A program made the translations under genes and the position numbers. The notes beneath the pieces were generated by a model, which did no database searches, was not told where the DNA came from, and saw only the letters and a program-made list of their open reading frames with translations. Below, piece after piece: positions 47,223-57,229 of a DNA stretch of 64,000 nucleotides. This stretch comes from Cellulomonas sp. JZ18 (GTDB lineage Bacteria; Actinomycetota; Actinomycetes; Actinomycetales; Cellulomonadaceae): assembly GCF_009720485.1 (NCBI RefSeq), contig NZ_CP045245.1, positions 992,001 to 1,056,000 of the forward strand. Direction: 5' to 3'. Each line of letters opens with the position of its first letter. Position 1 is the first letter of the stretch.

Positions 47223-48479
47223 GTGCCCGTCAGCGCCTCGCAGCCCCTCGTCGTCGCGGCACCGGCCCTCCTGCGGGAGGTGCGCCTCGCGCTGCTCGTC
47301 ACCGTCGTCGTGGCGGCGCTCGTCCTGCTCCTCGTCCCGTCGCTGCGTGACCGGCTCCTGGGCGAGTGGCTGCTCCACCGGCTCGCCCGGCGGCACCCGC
47401 GGGAGCGCCGCGCCCAGTTCCGCCGCGACGTGCGCGCGGCCGCGCGGGGTGGCCCGTTCGCGCCGCTCCCGCCCGGCACCGACCCGTCGGTCCCCACGAC
47501 ACGGGTCGAGGTCCCGCCGCTCGGCGACGGGCGTCCCGGCGAGCGGTTCCTCGCACCCGGCCCGGCCGACCCCCGCGGCGGCACGCTGTCGCAGGACGGC
47601 TCCCGGCAGGACGCCGTCGTACCGCTCGGGCCGGGACGTGCGCTGCTGGTCGTGTGCCTCGGCCGGGTGGGGCGGGCGTCCGTGGCCGGTCCGCTCGAGG
47701 TGGCGAGCGACCGGCCGGGCGCGCACCGGGCGCTCGCCTCGCCGGACGTGCGGCACCTCACCGGCGTGGAGCGCGTCGCAGGGCCGGACGGGGCGCCCGC
47801 GTGGCGGGTGACGTACGCCGTCGGCGACGCGGTCGTGACGGACACGCACGTCGACCGCGACGGCTGGGCGTTCGTCGTGGGGGTGCTGCGGCGCGCCGGC
47901 CAGAGCGACGTCGACGGCCTCGCCGACGCGGTCCTGCGCACCTGGCAGTGGCTGCCGGACGCCCCGGGTCGCCGGGCCACGCACGCCCACGTCGACCTCC
48001 CCGCGGACCTCGCCGCGACGCCCGGCGTGCTCACCGTGCACGGCCACGACGGCCGTCCGGTCGCCCGCTGCCGGTGCGCGGCGCCGCCGACCGCGTGGGA
48101 CGTCCCGGCGCCCGACGGCACGTGGACGGCCGCCTACGTGCGGCTGACCCCGACCGCGTCCCTCACGGTGACCTCGGCGCCGGGCGCGTCCGACGGGGGA
48201 CGGGCGGCGCGCGCGCACCTCGACTCGCCGCCCGTGCTGCCGTTCGGGCCGGACGTCGTGCCCCTGCGCGAGTCGCTGCCCGTGCGGACGGCGGCGGGGC
48301 CGGCGTGGGCCCGGGCGTTCCGCGTGGGCCCCGGGCGCGTGCGGGGCGAGGTCCGGCTCGACCGGGGGGACAGGACCTGGGCCTGGCTGCTCACGCACGC
48401 GCCCGGTGAGGAGGCGCAGGTGCGCCCGGCCCTGGACGCGGTGCTGGCCTCGTGGGAGTGGCGGGACGGCGTGGCCTGA
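47223..48479 (+). CDS. membrane-anchored protein of unknown function
   Basis: A 418-residue protein with one transmembrane helix near the N-terminus (LALLVTVVVAALVLLLVP, about residues 18-38) followed by a large hydrophilic domain of about 360 residues. The latter has two similar halves, each ending in LRTWQWLP or LASWEWRDG, so it may be an internal duplication. I recognise no family. The start is uncertain: GTG 47223 or an upstream GTG at 47154. It follows tsaD by 102 bases and converges with a PadR/HAAS pair. Confidence 0.6.
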   Translation: MPVSASQPLVVAAPALLREVRLALLVTVVVAALVLLLVPSLRDRLLGEWLLHRLARRHPRERRAQFRRDVRAAARGGPFAPLPPGTDPSVPTTRVEVPPLGDGRPGERFLAPGPADPRGGTLSQDGSRQDAVVPLGPGRALLVVCLGRVGRASVAGPLEVASDRPGAHRALASPDVRHLTGVERVAGPDGAPAWRVTYAVGDAVVTDTHVDRDGWAFVVGVLRRAGQSDVDGLADAVLRTWQWLPDAPGRRATHAHVDLPADLAATPGVLTVHGHDGRPVARCRCAAPPTAWDVPAPDGTWTAAYVRLTPTASLTVTSAPGASDGGRAARAHLDSPPVLPFGPDVVPLRESLPVRTAAGPAWARAFRVGPGRVRGEVRLDRGDRTWAWLLTHAPGEEAQVRPALDAVLASWEWRDGVA

Positions 48480-48489
48480 GACGGCGCGG

Positions 48490-49029
48490 TCAGGCGGCCG
48501 GGCCGCCGGCCCACAGGCGCCACACCCGGGCGCCGAGCACGAACCCCACGGCGGCCAGCACGGCGGCGACGGCGACCGCCTGCCACCCGACGGTCCACGC
48601 GAGCACCACGGACCCGTCCGTCGACGTGGCCGTGACCGGCGAGCCGAGCCACGTCAGCTCGGCCGTGCCGCCGCCGACCGCCTCGAGCGCGTCGAGGGCG
48701 CCGAAGGACCACGCCAGGGCGAGGTAGAGCGGCAGCCCGACGCCGAGCAGGGTGCCCACGAGGGCGCCGGTGCTCCACCGCGGCCGGGGCCGGTCGAGCT
48801 CGGCGAAGTAGCGGGCGGCGAGACGGCGCGGCGGCCCGACCTCGCGCAGGGCGGCGCGGGTCCCGACGCGGGCCGCGTCGTCGCGCAGCGCCACACGCAG
48901 GTCGGCCCGGATCTGCCGGCCCTCGCGCCGCGGGTAGTCCTCCATGGCGGCGGCGAACCGCAGCTCCCACAGGCGCAGGCGCAGCCGGTCCGCGAGCGGC
49001 GGACGCACGGGCACGGTGGTCGTGGTCAT
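48490..49029 (-). CDS. second HAAS-like membrane protein of a PadR pair
   Basis: A 179-residue protein. The N-terminal half is helical and charged (DYPRREGRQIRADLRVALRD; EVGPPRRLAARYFAELDRPR), and transmembrane segments lie at about 95-117 and 145-170. This matches the design of the HAAS partner at 333-737 but with a long cytoplasmic part. The ATG overlaps the PadR stop by four bases, with GGAGG 6 bases upstream. Role unknown beyond its pairing with a PadR regulator. Confidence 0.7.
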   Translation of the reverse strand: MTTTTVPVRPPLADRLRLRLWELRFAAAMEDYPRREGRQIRADLRVALRDDAARVGTRAALREVGPPRRLAARYFAELDRPRPRWSTGALVGTLLGVGLPLYLALAWSFGALDALEAVGGGTAELTWLGSPVTATSTDGSVVLAWTVGWQAVAVAAVLAAVGFVLGARVWRLWAGGPAA

Positions 49030-49463
49030 CGGGGTCCTCCGGGGGCGGGAACGGGTGCGAGGGCGGTGCCGGGGTCGTCGGGGCCACCGGGCGGGCCGCT
49101 GCGGTCCGGGACGTACGGGTACGTGTCCGGACCGGGGACGCGGGCCAGCAGGCCCTCGCTGGTGCGGACGAGGTCGCGCCACGCGTCCCGCCGCTCGGCG
49201 AGGGCGAGGGCGCCGGGAGCGCTGAGCCGGTGGTACTTGCGCGCCGGGCCGCTGGCGGACGGGACGAGGCGCGACGTGACGAGCCCCTCGCGCTCCAGCC
49301 TGCTCAGGACGGGGTACAGCGTCCCGGTGGACAGCTCGTCGAGCCCGGCCTCACGCAGGCGGACGACGAGCGCGTACCCGTACGCCTCCTCGTGCGCCAG
49401 GGCGGCGAGGACGAGCATCGGCAGCACGCCCTTGAGGAGCTGGGGGTCCCGCGCGTCGGCCAC
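49026..49463 (-). CDS. PadR-family transcriptional regulator
   Basis: A 145-residue winged-helix regulator. The N-terminal helix (DPQLLKGVLPMLVLAALAHE), recognition segment (YGYALVVRLREAG) and wing (GTLYPVLSRLEREGLVTSR) are intact; the C-terminal 50 residues are Pro/Gly-rich. GTG 49463 is preferred over an upstream start at 49511, because the earlier residues overlap promoter-like sequence. There GGCGACACC and GGCGATACC (about 49497-49472) form a 17-bp-period direct repeat that may be its own operator. Confidence 0.82.
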   Translation of the reverse strand: MADARDPQLLKGVLPMLVLAALAHEEAYGYALVVRLREAGLDELSTGTLYPVLSRLEREGLVTSRLVPSASGPARKYHRLSAPGALALAERRDAWRDLVRTSEGLLARVPGPDTYPYVPDRSGPPGGPDDPGTALAPVPAPGGPR

Positions 49464-49559
49464 GACTGCACGGTATCGCCTGCTAGTAGGTGTCGCCAAG
49501 TACCAGGTCACGACGCGGTCCGCGAAGACGAGCCGACCCCGCGGGAGGCCACGACGACG

Positions 49560-50708
49560 TCAGAGGGGGCGCCCCGCCCGCATCTCCGCGAGCAGCGCGC
49601 GCACCACAGGCTCCAGCTCGCCCGCGTGCCGCCGCGCGACCGCGCGCTGCCGCTGGTACGACGCCCCGCGGCGCAGGATCACGCGCACCTGCTCGAGCTC
49701 CTCGGTGCAGCCGAGCCGCTCCGCGACCGGGGCGAGCGTCGTGAGCCACCGGCCGACCGAGTCCGTGACGAGCTCCTCGTCGCCGTCCGCGTCCGTGATG
49801 ACGATCGCGTCCATGCCGTAGCGCGCCGAGCGCCACTTGTTCTCCTGCACGAACCACGGCGGCATCGTCGGCACGGGCCCGCCGGCGTCGAGCAGCGACG
49901 AGAAGTGCTCGACGAGGCAGTGCGTCAGCGCGGAGATCGCGGTGACCTCGAGCAGGTTCGTCGCGCCGTCGGCGATGCGCATCTCGAGCGTGCCGAACCG
50001 CGGGGAGGGGCGCACGTCCCAGCGCACCTCGTCGACCTGGTCGATCACGCCGGTGTGCATCATGTCGCCCACGTACTGCTCCAGCTCGGACCAGGCGTGC
50101 AGCTGCGGCGGGAGCCCCGCGGTGGGCAGCTGCTGGAACAGCAGCGCCCGGTTCGAGGCGTACCCCGTGTCCTTGCCCGCCCAGAAGGGCGACGACGCGG
50201 ACAGCGACTGGATGTGCGGCAGCACGGTGAGCATGGCGCGCTGCAGCGGCAGCACCTTGTCCCGGTCCTCGACGCCCACGTGCACGTGCACGCCGTAGAT
50301 GAGCATCTGGCGACCCCACCACTGCGTGCGGTCGATGAGGGTGGCGTACCGCTCCTTGTCGGTGACGCGCTGCGTCGCCCAGTTCGCGAACGGGTGCGTG
50401 CCCCCGCCCATGACCTCGATGCGCAGCGGCTCGGCGGCGGCGCGCACCTCGTCGAGCGCCCGGCGCAGGTCCTCGCCGGCCTCGCCGACGGTGGTGCACT
50501 TGCCCGAGGAGATCTCGACGGTGTTGAGCAGCAGCTCGGACGTGATGTGCGGGTGGTCGGTCCCGTCCGCCGGGCGCACGGCGTCGAAGATCGCCTCCGC
50601 CGCCTGCCGCAGGTCGCCCGAGTCGACGTCGACGAGCGCGACCTCCCACTCGATGCCGACCGTCGAGCGCTCCGACCGTGCGAACGGCAGCGGGACGGGC
50701 GCGGCCAT
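49560..50708 (-). CDS. carboxylate-amine ligase, glutamate-cysteine ligase 2 family (YbdK-like)
   Basis: A 382-residue ATP-dependent ligase of the GCS2 family. Family sequences are VGIEWEVALVD at the start, GGGTHPFANW, YGVHVHVGVEDRDKVLPL and ASSPFWAGKDTGYASNR. It joins an amine to a carboxylate, commonly glutamate with cysteine; the product here is unknown. In actinobacteria such genes are linked to glutathione-like or ergothioneine chemistry, but no such pathway gene adjoins. ATG overlaps the methyltransferase stop (ATGA). Confidence 0.88.
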   Translation of the reverse strand: MAAPVPLPFARSERSTVGIEWEVALVDVDSGDLRQAAEAIFDAVRPADGTDHPHITSELLLNTVEISSGKCTTVGEAGEDLRRALDEVRAAAEPLRIEVMGGGTHPFANWATQRVTDKERYATLIDRTQWWGRQMLIYGVHVHVGVEDRDKVLPLQRAMLTVLPHIQSLSASSPFWAGKDTGYASNRALLFQQLPTAGLPPQLHAWSELEQYVGDMMHTGVIDQVDEVRWDVRPSPRFGTLEMRIADGATNLLEVTAISALTHCLVEHFSSLLDAGGPVPTMPPWFVQENKWRSARYGMDAIVITDADGDEELVTDSVGRWLTTLAPVAERLGCTEELEQVRVILRRGASYQRQRAVARRHAGELEPVVRALLAEMRAGRPL

Positions 50709-51898
50709 CAGACCGGCTCCACCACGAGGACGCGCTGCTGCCCCGCGACACGCGTCAGCACCACCGTCCCCTCGGCGCCGCCGCGCAGGTCCAGCTGGCG
50801 CCGCAGCGTCTCGGGCACGACGGCCGTGCCCCGCTTCTTGATGGTGAGCCGTCCGACGTCGCGCTCGCGCAGGTACGTGCGCAGCCGCTTGAGCCCGAAC
50901 GGCAGGTCGTCGAGCACCCGGTAGGCGGTGGCCAGCGGGTCCGGGGTGAGGGCGTCGGCGGTCACGTAGGCGATGGTGGGGTCCACGAGCCGACCGCGCA
51001 CGCGCTGGGCGACCGTGCCGACCAGCCCGGCGCGGATGACCGCGCCGTCGGGCTCGTACAGGTAGGCGCCGACCGGGCCGACCGGGGGAGCGGCGTCCTC
51101 GCCGTCGGGGTCGGCGCGCAGCGTGTGCGCGTGCCCGCCCCGCAGCACGAGCGCGGTCCGCCCCGGGCCGTCAGGGGCCAGCGGACCGAACCACAGGCCG
51201 ACCTCGACGACGTCGCCGTCGACCGAGACCCACTGCGCCTCCGCGTCGACGGGCAGGTCGCGGTGCGCGATGCCGGGGCCGAGCTTGAGGCCGAGCGCGG
51301 GGACGCTCGCGCGTGCCGCGAGCACCGCGTCGAGGGGCGGGGCGTACGCCTGCGGGTCGAACACGCGCCGGCCGGTCCCGGTGCGGCGCGCCGGGTCCGC
51401 CCAGACCCCGTCGACGCCCTCCGCCGCGAGGTCGAGCGCGAGGCCGTCGCCGTGCCGGACCTCGACCTCGGGGAAGGCCCGCAGGTTCACGGTGGCGAGC
51501 GCGGCCGTGGTCTCGTCGACGTCCGTCGCGAGGACCCGCAGGCCCACCCCGGCCAGCGCCAGCGCGTCGGCGCCCAGACCGCAGGTCAGGTCTGCGACGT
51601 GGGTGCAGCCCGCGTCACGGAACCGCCGGGCGTGGTGCGCCGCGACCTCGAGGCGCGTGGCCTGCTCGAGCCCGGCGGGCGTGAACAGCATGCCGTCGGC
51701 GAAGTCGCCGAGCTTGGTCCGTGCCTTCGCGCGCAGGCGAGACTGCGTGAGCGCGGCCGCGACGAGACCGGGGTCGAGCCCCTCGCGCTGGAGCCGTTCG
51801 GCGAGCGGCAGCGCCAGGCGCTCGTCGTAGGGCGGCAGCGCCTGCAGCAGCGCCCACCCCTCGGGGTGCAGCAGCTTGGCCAGCCCGGCGTGGTCCAC
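50708..51898 (-). CDS. class I SAM-dependent methyltransferase with THUMP-like domain
   Basis: A 396-residue protein with the methyltransferase core near residues 95-180 (VADLTCGLGADALAL, ATDVDETTAAL, GVWADPARR), resembling THUMP-containing RNA methyltransferases. The C-terminal half carries a THUMP-like domain (GLKRLRTYLRERDVGRLTIK). Substrate RNA unknown. CAGGCT ends 7 bases before the GTG, suggesting a leaderless mRNA. It shares four bases with the ligase gene downstream. Confidence 0.82.
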   Translation of the reverse strand: MDHAGLAKLLHPEGWALLQALPPYDERLALPLAERLQREGLDPGLVAAALTQSRLRAKARTKLGDFADGMLFTPAGLEQATRLEVAAHHARRFRDAGCTHVADLTCGLGADALALAGVGLRVLATDVDETTAALATVNLRAFPEVEVRHGDGLALDLAAEGVDGVWADPARRTGTGRRVFDPQAYAPPLDAVLAARASVPALGLKLGPGIAHRDLPVDAEAQWVSVDGDVVEVGLWFGPLAPDGPGRTALVLRGGHAHTLRADPDGEDAAPPVGPVGAYLYEPDGAVIRAGLVGTVAQRVRGRLVDPTIAYVTADALTPDPLATAYRVLDDLPFGLKRLRTYLRERDVGRLTIKKRGTAVVPETLRRQLDLRGGAEGTVVLTRVAGQQRVLVVEPV

Positions 51899-51977
51899 GG
51901 CGCCCAGCCTGCCACGCCCACGGTCCTGGGGCGTCGTCGCGGCCGGGGTGCGGCGCGCGCCCGGCGCACGCGACGCG

Positions 51978-52004
51978 CTGGCACTCCGGTTGACCGAGTG
52001 CTAA
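51978..52004 (+). promoter_or_regulatory. CIRCE operator (HrcA binding site)
   Basis: Left arm CTGGCACTC (51978-51986), nine-base spacer, right arm GAGTGCTAA (51996-52004): 16 of 18 arm bases match the CIRCE consensus TTAGCACTC-N9-GAGTGCTAA. It overlaps the groES promoter, so HrcA binding would block transcription until heat shock. Confidence 0.92.
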
Positions 52005-52018
52005 CGCGTTCCTAGAGT
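51990..52018 (+). promoter_or_regulatory. groES promoter overlapping CIRCE
   Basis: TTGACC at 51990-51995 and TAGAGT at 52013-52018 are 17 bases apart, a strong sigma-A type promoter. The -35 lies inside the CIRCE spacer, which explains repression. Confidence 0.82.
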
Positions 52019-52024
52019 GAGGAA

Positions 52025-52050
52025 CTGGCACTCTCCTGGTGAGTGTGCCA
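52025..52050 (+). promoter_or_regulatory. second, degenerate CIRCE-like inverted repeat
   Basis: CTGGCACTC (52025-52033) and GAGTGTGCCA (52041-52050) are separated by seven bases instead of nine. Because spacing is wrong and the right arm has an extra GT, HrcA binding here is uncertain. Confidence 0.45.
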
Positions 52051-52149
52051 ACCGCGCCAGTGGTCCCGGCACCCGCGACGACGGCGGCCCGACGGTGCGG
52101 CGCAGACATTTTCCGCTGAAGAACAACTCATGCGAAGGGGAGGTCCGCT

Positions 52150-52443
52150 GTGTCGGTCTCCATCAAGCCGCTCGAGGACCGCATCGTCGTCAAGGCCCTC
52201 GAGGCCGAGACGACCACGGCGTCGGGTCTCGTGATCCCGGACAGCGCCAAGGAGAAGCCGCAGGAGGGCGAGGTCCTCGCGGTGGGCCCGGGCCGCATCG
52301 ACGACAAGGGCAACCGCGTCCCGCTCGACGTCGCGGTCGGCGACAAGGTCATCTACTCCAAGTACGGCGGCACCGAGGTGAAGTACGCCGGCGAGGAGTA
52401 CCTCATCCTCTCCGCGCGCGACGTGCTCGCGGTCGTCGCCTGA
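52150..52443 (+). CDS. groES: co-chaperonin GroES
   Basis: A 97-residue GroES, cap of the GroEL chamber ([20 protein letters not shown]; mobile loop [38 protein letters not shown]). GTG start with GGGGAGG upstream; leader of about 125 bases. No groEL follows: a terminator and the convergent whiB gene come next. Confidence 0.96.
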   Translation: MSVSIKPLEDRIVVKALEAETTTASGLVIPDSAKEKPQEGEVLAVGPGRIDDKGNRVPLDVAVGDKVIYSKYGGTEVKYAGEEYLILSARDVLAVVA

Positions 52444-52478
52444 CGCAGCGACGCACCGGCCGGGCGCAGCCCGGTGAC

Positions 52479-52515
52479 CACGAGAGCCCCTCCCGGTCGG
52501 GAGGGGGCTCTCGTG
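52479..52515. terminator. strong terminator after groES
   Basis: Bases 52479-52494 pair with 52499-52515 with one bulged G and a tight loop, 35 bases after the groES stop. Confidence 0.75.
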
Positions 52516-52663
52516 CGTGCGGGGCGGGTGCGCCGGTCCGTGCCCGCGCCCGGCCGGCTCGTCCCCCCACGGGACGCGCGACCGGGAGCGGACGCACGAC
52601 CGCCCCGGAGCTGGCGCCGCTCGTCGTCGAGCGGCCCCCGCTCCGGGGCGGTCGGGCTCGGGG

Positions 52664-52960
52664 TCAGGCGGTGACGCGGCGGCCGGCGCGCTCGGCCAGG
52701 ACGGCGGCACGCTCGTCCTCGGACAGGCCGCCCCACACGCCGTAGGGCTCGCGCACGGCGAGCGACTGCTCGCGGCACTCGTTGATCACGGGGCACGTGG
52801 CGCAGATGGCCTTGGCGGCCTCCGCACGACGGCGACGGGCCGAGCCGCGCTCGCCCTCCGGGTGGAAGAAGAGGTCCTGGTCGGCGTCGCGGCAGGCTCC
52901 CTCGAACTGCCACTCCCACAGGTCCATCACCGGTCCGGGCAGACGCGAGATCTCGGCCAT
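52664..52960 (-). CDS. WhiB-family iron-sulfur transcription factor, WhiB3/WhiD type
   Basis: A 98-residue Wbl protein. The four cluster cysteines are Cys23, Cys53, Cys56 and Cys62, followed by the turn GVWGGLSEDER (74-84) and a basic C-terminus RAGRR. The FFHPEGERG segment and WEWQFEGACRD start are those of WhiB3 (mycobacteria) / WhiD (streptomycetes), and the neighbourhood (groES on one side, guaB2-guaB3 on the other) fits that orthologue. It senses redox or nitric oxide through a 4Fe-4S cluster and binds the RNA polymerase sigma factor. Confidence 0.92.
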   Translation of the reverse strand: MAEISRLPGPVMDLWEWQFEGACRDADQDLFFHPEGERGSARRRRAEAAKAICATCPVINECREQSLAVREPYGVWGGLSEDERAAVLAERAGRRVTA

Positions 52961-53068
52961 GTGCTCCTCCTCGTACGACGTCGTCCGGCGGGTGACACCC
53001 GGACGGAAGCTGCGGGGGCCGCGCCTCGGGACCGTGGTCCCCGTGGCGCGTTCCTGCGATGTGCCGCA

Positions 53069-53097
53069 ACCGTACAACCGCGCCAGAAGTTGTTCAA
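53069..53097 (-). promoter_or_regulatory. whiB promoter
   Basis: On the minus strand TTGAAC (53097-53092) and TACGGT (53074-53069) are 17 bases apart, giving a leader of about 105 bases before the whiB ATG. It lies in the 363-base divergent gap with the MerR gene; the rest of the gap has no recognisable gene. Confidence 0.7.
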
Positions 53098-53323
53098 GAC
53101 CCTCTTCTGAATCGATCGCCTGCAACGATCTGGACGGACGGTCAGGAGGCCCGTGGGACCGTGACCATGACGTCCGTCCTGGTGAGCACGGCAGACACCC
53201 TCGCGTCAGCGCCGCATGCTCGCTGGCGCGGTTCTGGCGCGATTCGGGCCGGCGCACGGGCGGGGGTGACGCGATCGGGGGAGCGGGGGCGTCCTGGGGG
53301 CCGCCGGCTGGCAGAATCGCGCC

Positions 53324-54447
53324 ATGACCGAGCCGGAGGACCCGCCCACGGCGGCACCGGCGTCCCCGGGCACCCACCCCCGGACGGCGGACGGGCTCGG
53401 GGCGGCACCGGACGTGGACGCCGGCCCGCTGCCGGGCTCGGCCCCGCTGACCGTCGCCGCCGTGGCGCGCCGGCTCGGCGTCGCGCCCGCCACGCTGCGC
53501 ACGTGGGACCGCCGCTACGGCCTCGGGCCCTCGGAGCACTCGGCCGGTGCGCACCGCCGGTACTCGGGGCACGACCTGGAGCGCCTGCTCGTCATGCGGC
53601 GCCTGACGCTCGAGGGCGTGGCCCCGGCGGAGGCGGCACGCCTCGCGCTCGCCTCGGCCGCCGAGGGCCCGCGCTCCGCGCAGACCAGCACCGACCTCAC
53701 GTCGCGGCTGCCCGCCGGCGAGGTCGCGCCGCCCGTCCCCGCCGAGCAGCACCCCGACGCCACGCCGTCGCCGCAGGAGACCGCGCCGCGCGCGCCGGTC
53801 GAGCCCCGCACGGGCACCACGCCGAGCACCGCGGCGGCCGTCGTCGCGCTCGTGGACGCGGCCCTCGCGGGCCGGTCGGACCGCTGCGCCGGTCTCCTGA
53901 CGGTCGGCGCGCCCGAGGGGTCTCCGGCTGGTGGACCGGCCTCGTCGAGCCCGCGCTGCGCGCCCTCGCGCAGCGGACCGTCGTCGAGCGCCCCGGGGTG
54001 GACGCGCAGGCGACGCTGACCGCGGCGGCGCTGGGGGCGCTGCGGGCGCACACGGCGCAGGACCCGGCACCGGGTGCGCCCGTGGTGCTGCTGCTGCCGG
54101 CCCCGGGCGAGGCCCGCCCGCTCGTGGTGCACGCGCTCGCCGCCGCCCTCGTGGGCGGCGGGGTCGACGCGCGGCTCGTCGGGGGACCGGTGTCGACCCG
54201 GCACGCGGGCGAGCTGGCGGTCATGACCCGGGCGCGGGCGGTCGTCACGGTGTTCGAGCGTGCGACGCCGGACCTGTCCGTCGTCGCACGCCTGGCGCAG
54301 GAGCGTCCGGACCTGCCGCAGTACGTGATGGTCCGGGACGGCGCCGCCGAGCGGGTGCCGCTCGACCGGTCGGTGCACCGCGCGCGCACGTTCGTCGGCC
54401 TCCTGCACGAGGCGCTCGCGGCGGTCGGGGAGTCGTCCTCCCTGTGA
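53324..54447 (+). pseudogene. MerR-family regulator with C-terminal B12-binding-like domain, broken by a 1-base frameshift
   Basis: The N-terminal MerR helix-turn-helix is intact (VAAVARRLGVAPATLRTWDR, RYGLGPSEHSAGAHRRYSG). A Pro/Ala-rich linker follows, then a roughly 200-residue C-terminal domain (VDAQATLTAAALGALRAHTA; VVLLLPAPGEARPLVVHAL; GPVSTRHAGELAVMTRARAV) resembling the cobalamin-binding fold of CarH/LitR-type regulators, but I see no clear cobalamin-ligating His motif. Frame changes at 53918-53921, where adding one G to GGGG restores GVSGWWTGLVEPALRAL. CAGAAT ends 6 bases before the ATG. Function unknown. Confidence 0.75.
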
Positions 54448-54562
54448 CCGGGGCGACTGTCCAGTAACGTCGACGCACCCGAACGCGTGATCACGAGCCG
54501 GACGGGGCCTCCCAAGCGGGAGGAATGGGTGTCGCGACGCGCCCGCCGTCGTCCACCAGGGC

Positions 54563-54568
54563 TAACGT
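54563..54568 (+). promoter_or_regulatory. -10 element (TAACGT) of the BldM-like gene
   Basis: TAACGT lies 60 bases before the ATG at 54628, in the 180-base gap after the MerR gene. Unlike its neighbours this gene has an SD (GAGGAGG) and a leader. Confidence 0.45.
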
Positions 54569-54627
54569 GACGCACCGTTGACGCCGATGCGGCCATGAGG
54601 GTGACCGGCGCGCGCGAGGAGGATCAC

Positions 54628-55314
54628 ATGGCAGGCGTCGTGGTGTGCCACGGCTCGGCGGCCGTCCGGGAACGGCTCGTCGTGACGTCGATCGGGGTGC
54701 CGTCGCTCGCACCGGTGCGGGCGGCCGCCACGGCGGACGAGCTCGTCGCGCTCGCGCGGCGCATCGCGCCCACCGTCGTGCTGCTCGACGCGCACCTGCC
54801 CGGTGCGGGACCGGCGGAGGCGATCCGTCGCCTGCGGGCCGTCGCGCCGGCAGCGGCCGTCGTGCTGCTCGCGGGGCCCGAGGACGGCGAGGCGCTCGAC
54901 CGGGCGCTCGCGCTCGGGGCGCGGGGGTTCCTCGCGCCGGACGTCGGCCGCGCCGAGCTGGCCGCCGTCGCCGCGCACGTGCAGGCGAGCCCCGCGGCGT
55001 CCGCCGCCGGTGCCCCGGCGCCCGCGGCGCCCGCCGGCCCGCACGCCGTGCCGTCGCTGCAGGAGGCCGCGCCGTCGCGCGTCGAGGCGCCCGTCGGTGC
55101 CCGACCGGCCGACGGCACCCCGGTGCTCACCAAGCGTGAGATCGAGGTGCTCGTGGGCATGAGCCACGGGCGCTCCAACGCCCAGATCGGCCAGGAGCTG
55201 TTCCTGTCCGAGGACACGGTGAAGACGCACGCGCGCCGGCTGTTCCGCAAGCTCGGCGCGGCGGACCGTGCCCAGGCGGTGGCCATCGGCCTGCGCCGGG
55301 GCATCATCGACTGA
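54628..55314 (+). CDS. BldM-like orphan response regulator with degenerate receiver
   Basis: A 228-residue NarL/LuxR-type protein. The C-terminal DNA-binding domain (168-218; REIEVLVGMSHGRSNAQIG, LFLSEDTVKTHARRL) closely resembles Streptomyces BldM, which also lies near whiD and guaB. In the receiver domain the phosphoacceptor position Asp54 (VLLDAHLPG) remains, but the acidic pair is replaced (VVCHGS at residues 5-10), the Thr/Ser by Ala82 and the Lys by Ala103. It probably works without phosphorylation, as proposed for other atypical receivers. A 50-residue Ala/Pro linker joins the domains. GAGGAGG decides the ATG at 54628. Confidence 0.85.
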   Translation: MAGVVVCHGSAAVRERLVVTSIGVPSLAPVRAAATADELVALARRIAPTVVLLDAHLPGAGPAEAIRRLRAVAPAAAVVLLAGPEDGEALDRALALGARGFLAPDVGRAELAAVAAHVQASPAASAAGAPAPAAPAGPHAVPSLQEAAPSRVEAPVGARPADGTPVLTKREIEVLVGMSHGRSNAQIGQELFLSEDTVKTHARRLFRKLGAADRAQAVAIGLRRGIID

Positions 55315-57147
<1,833 letters not shown>

Positions 57148-57157
57148 GGGGTCGCGC

Positions 57158-57209
57158 CGCACGCGGCCCGTGCCGTCGCCCCGGCGGGTGGCCGCACGGG
57201 CCGCGTGCG
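57158..57209 (+). terminator. guaB terminator abutting the guaB3 promoter
   Basis: Sixteen bases at 57158-57173 pair perfectly with 57194-57209. It ends 8 bases before the guaB3 -10, so guaB and guaB3 are separately transcribed. Confidence 0.7.
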
Positions 57210-57217
57210 CGCGCCGG

Positions 57218-57223
57218 TAAACT
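57218..57223 (+). promoter_or_regulatory. -10 element (TAAACT) of leaderless guaB3
   Basis: TAAACT ends 6 bases before the guaB3 GTG at 57230. Confidence 0.6.
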
Positions 57224-57229
57224 CGCACG

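Noticed and set aside
52025..52050. Second functional CIRCE
   Set aside because: The spacer is 7 instead of 9 and the right arm has two extra bases; listed only as a low-confidence site.
53324..54447. True B12-dependent light sensor (CarH/LitR)
   Set aside because: The fold resembles a cobalamin-binding domain, but I cannot find the His-ligand motif, so light sensing is not claimed.
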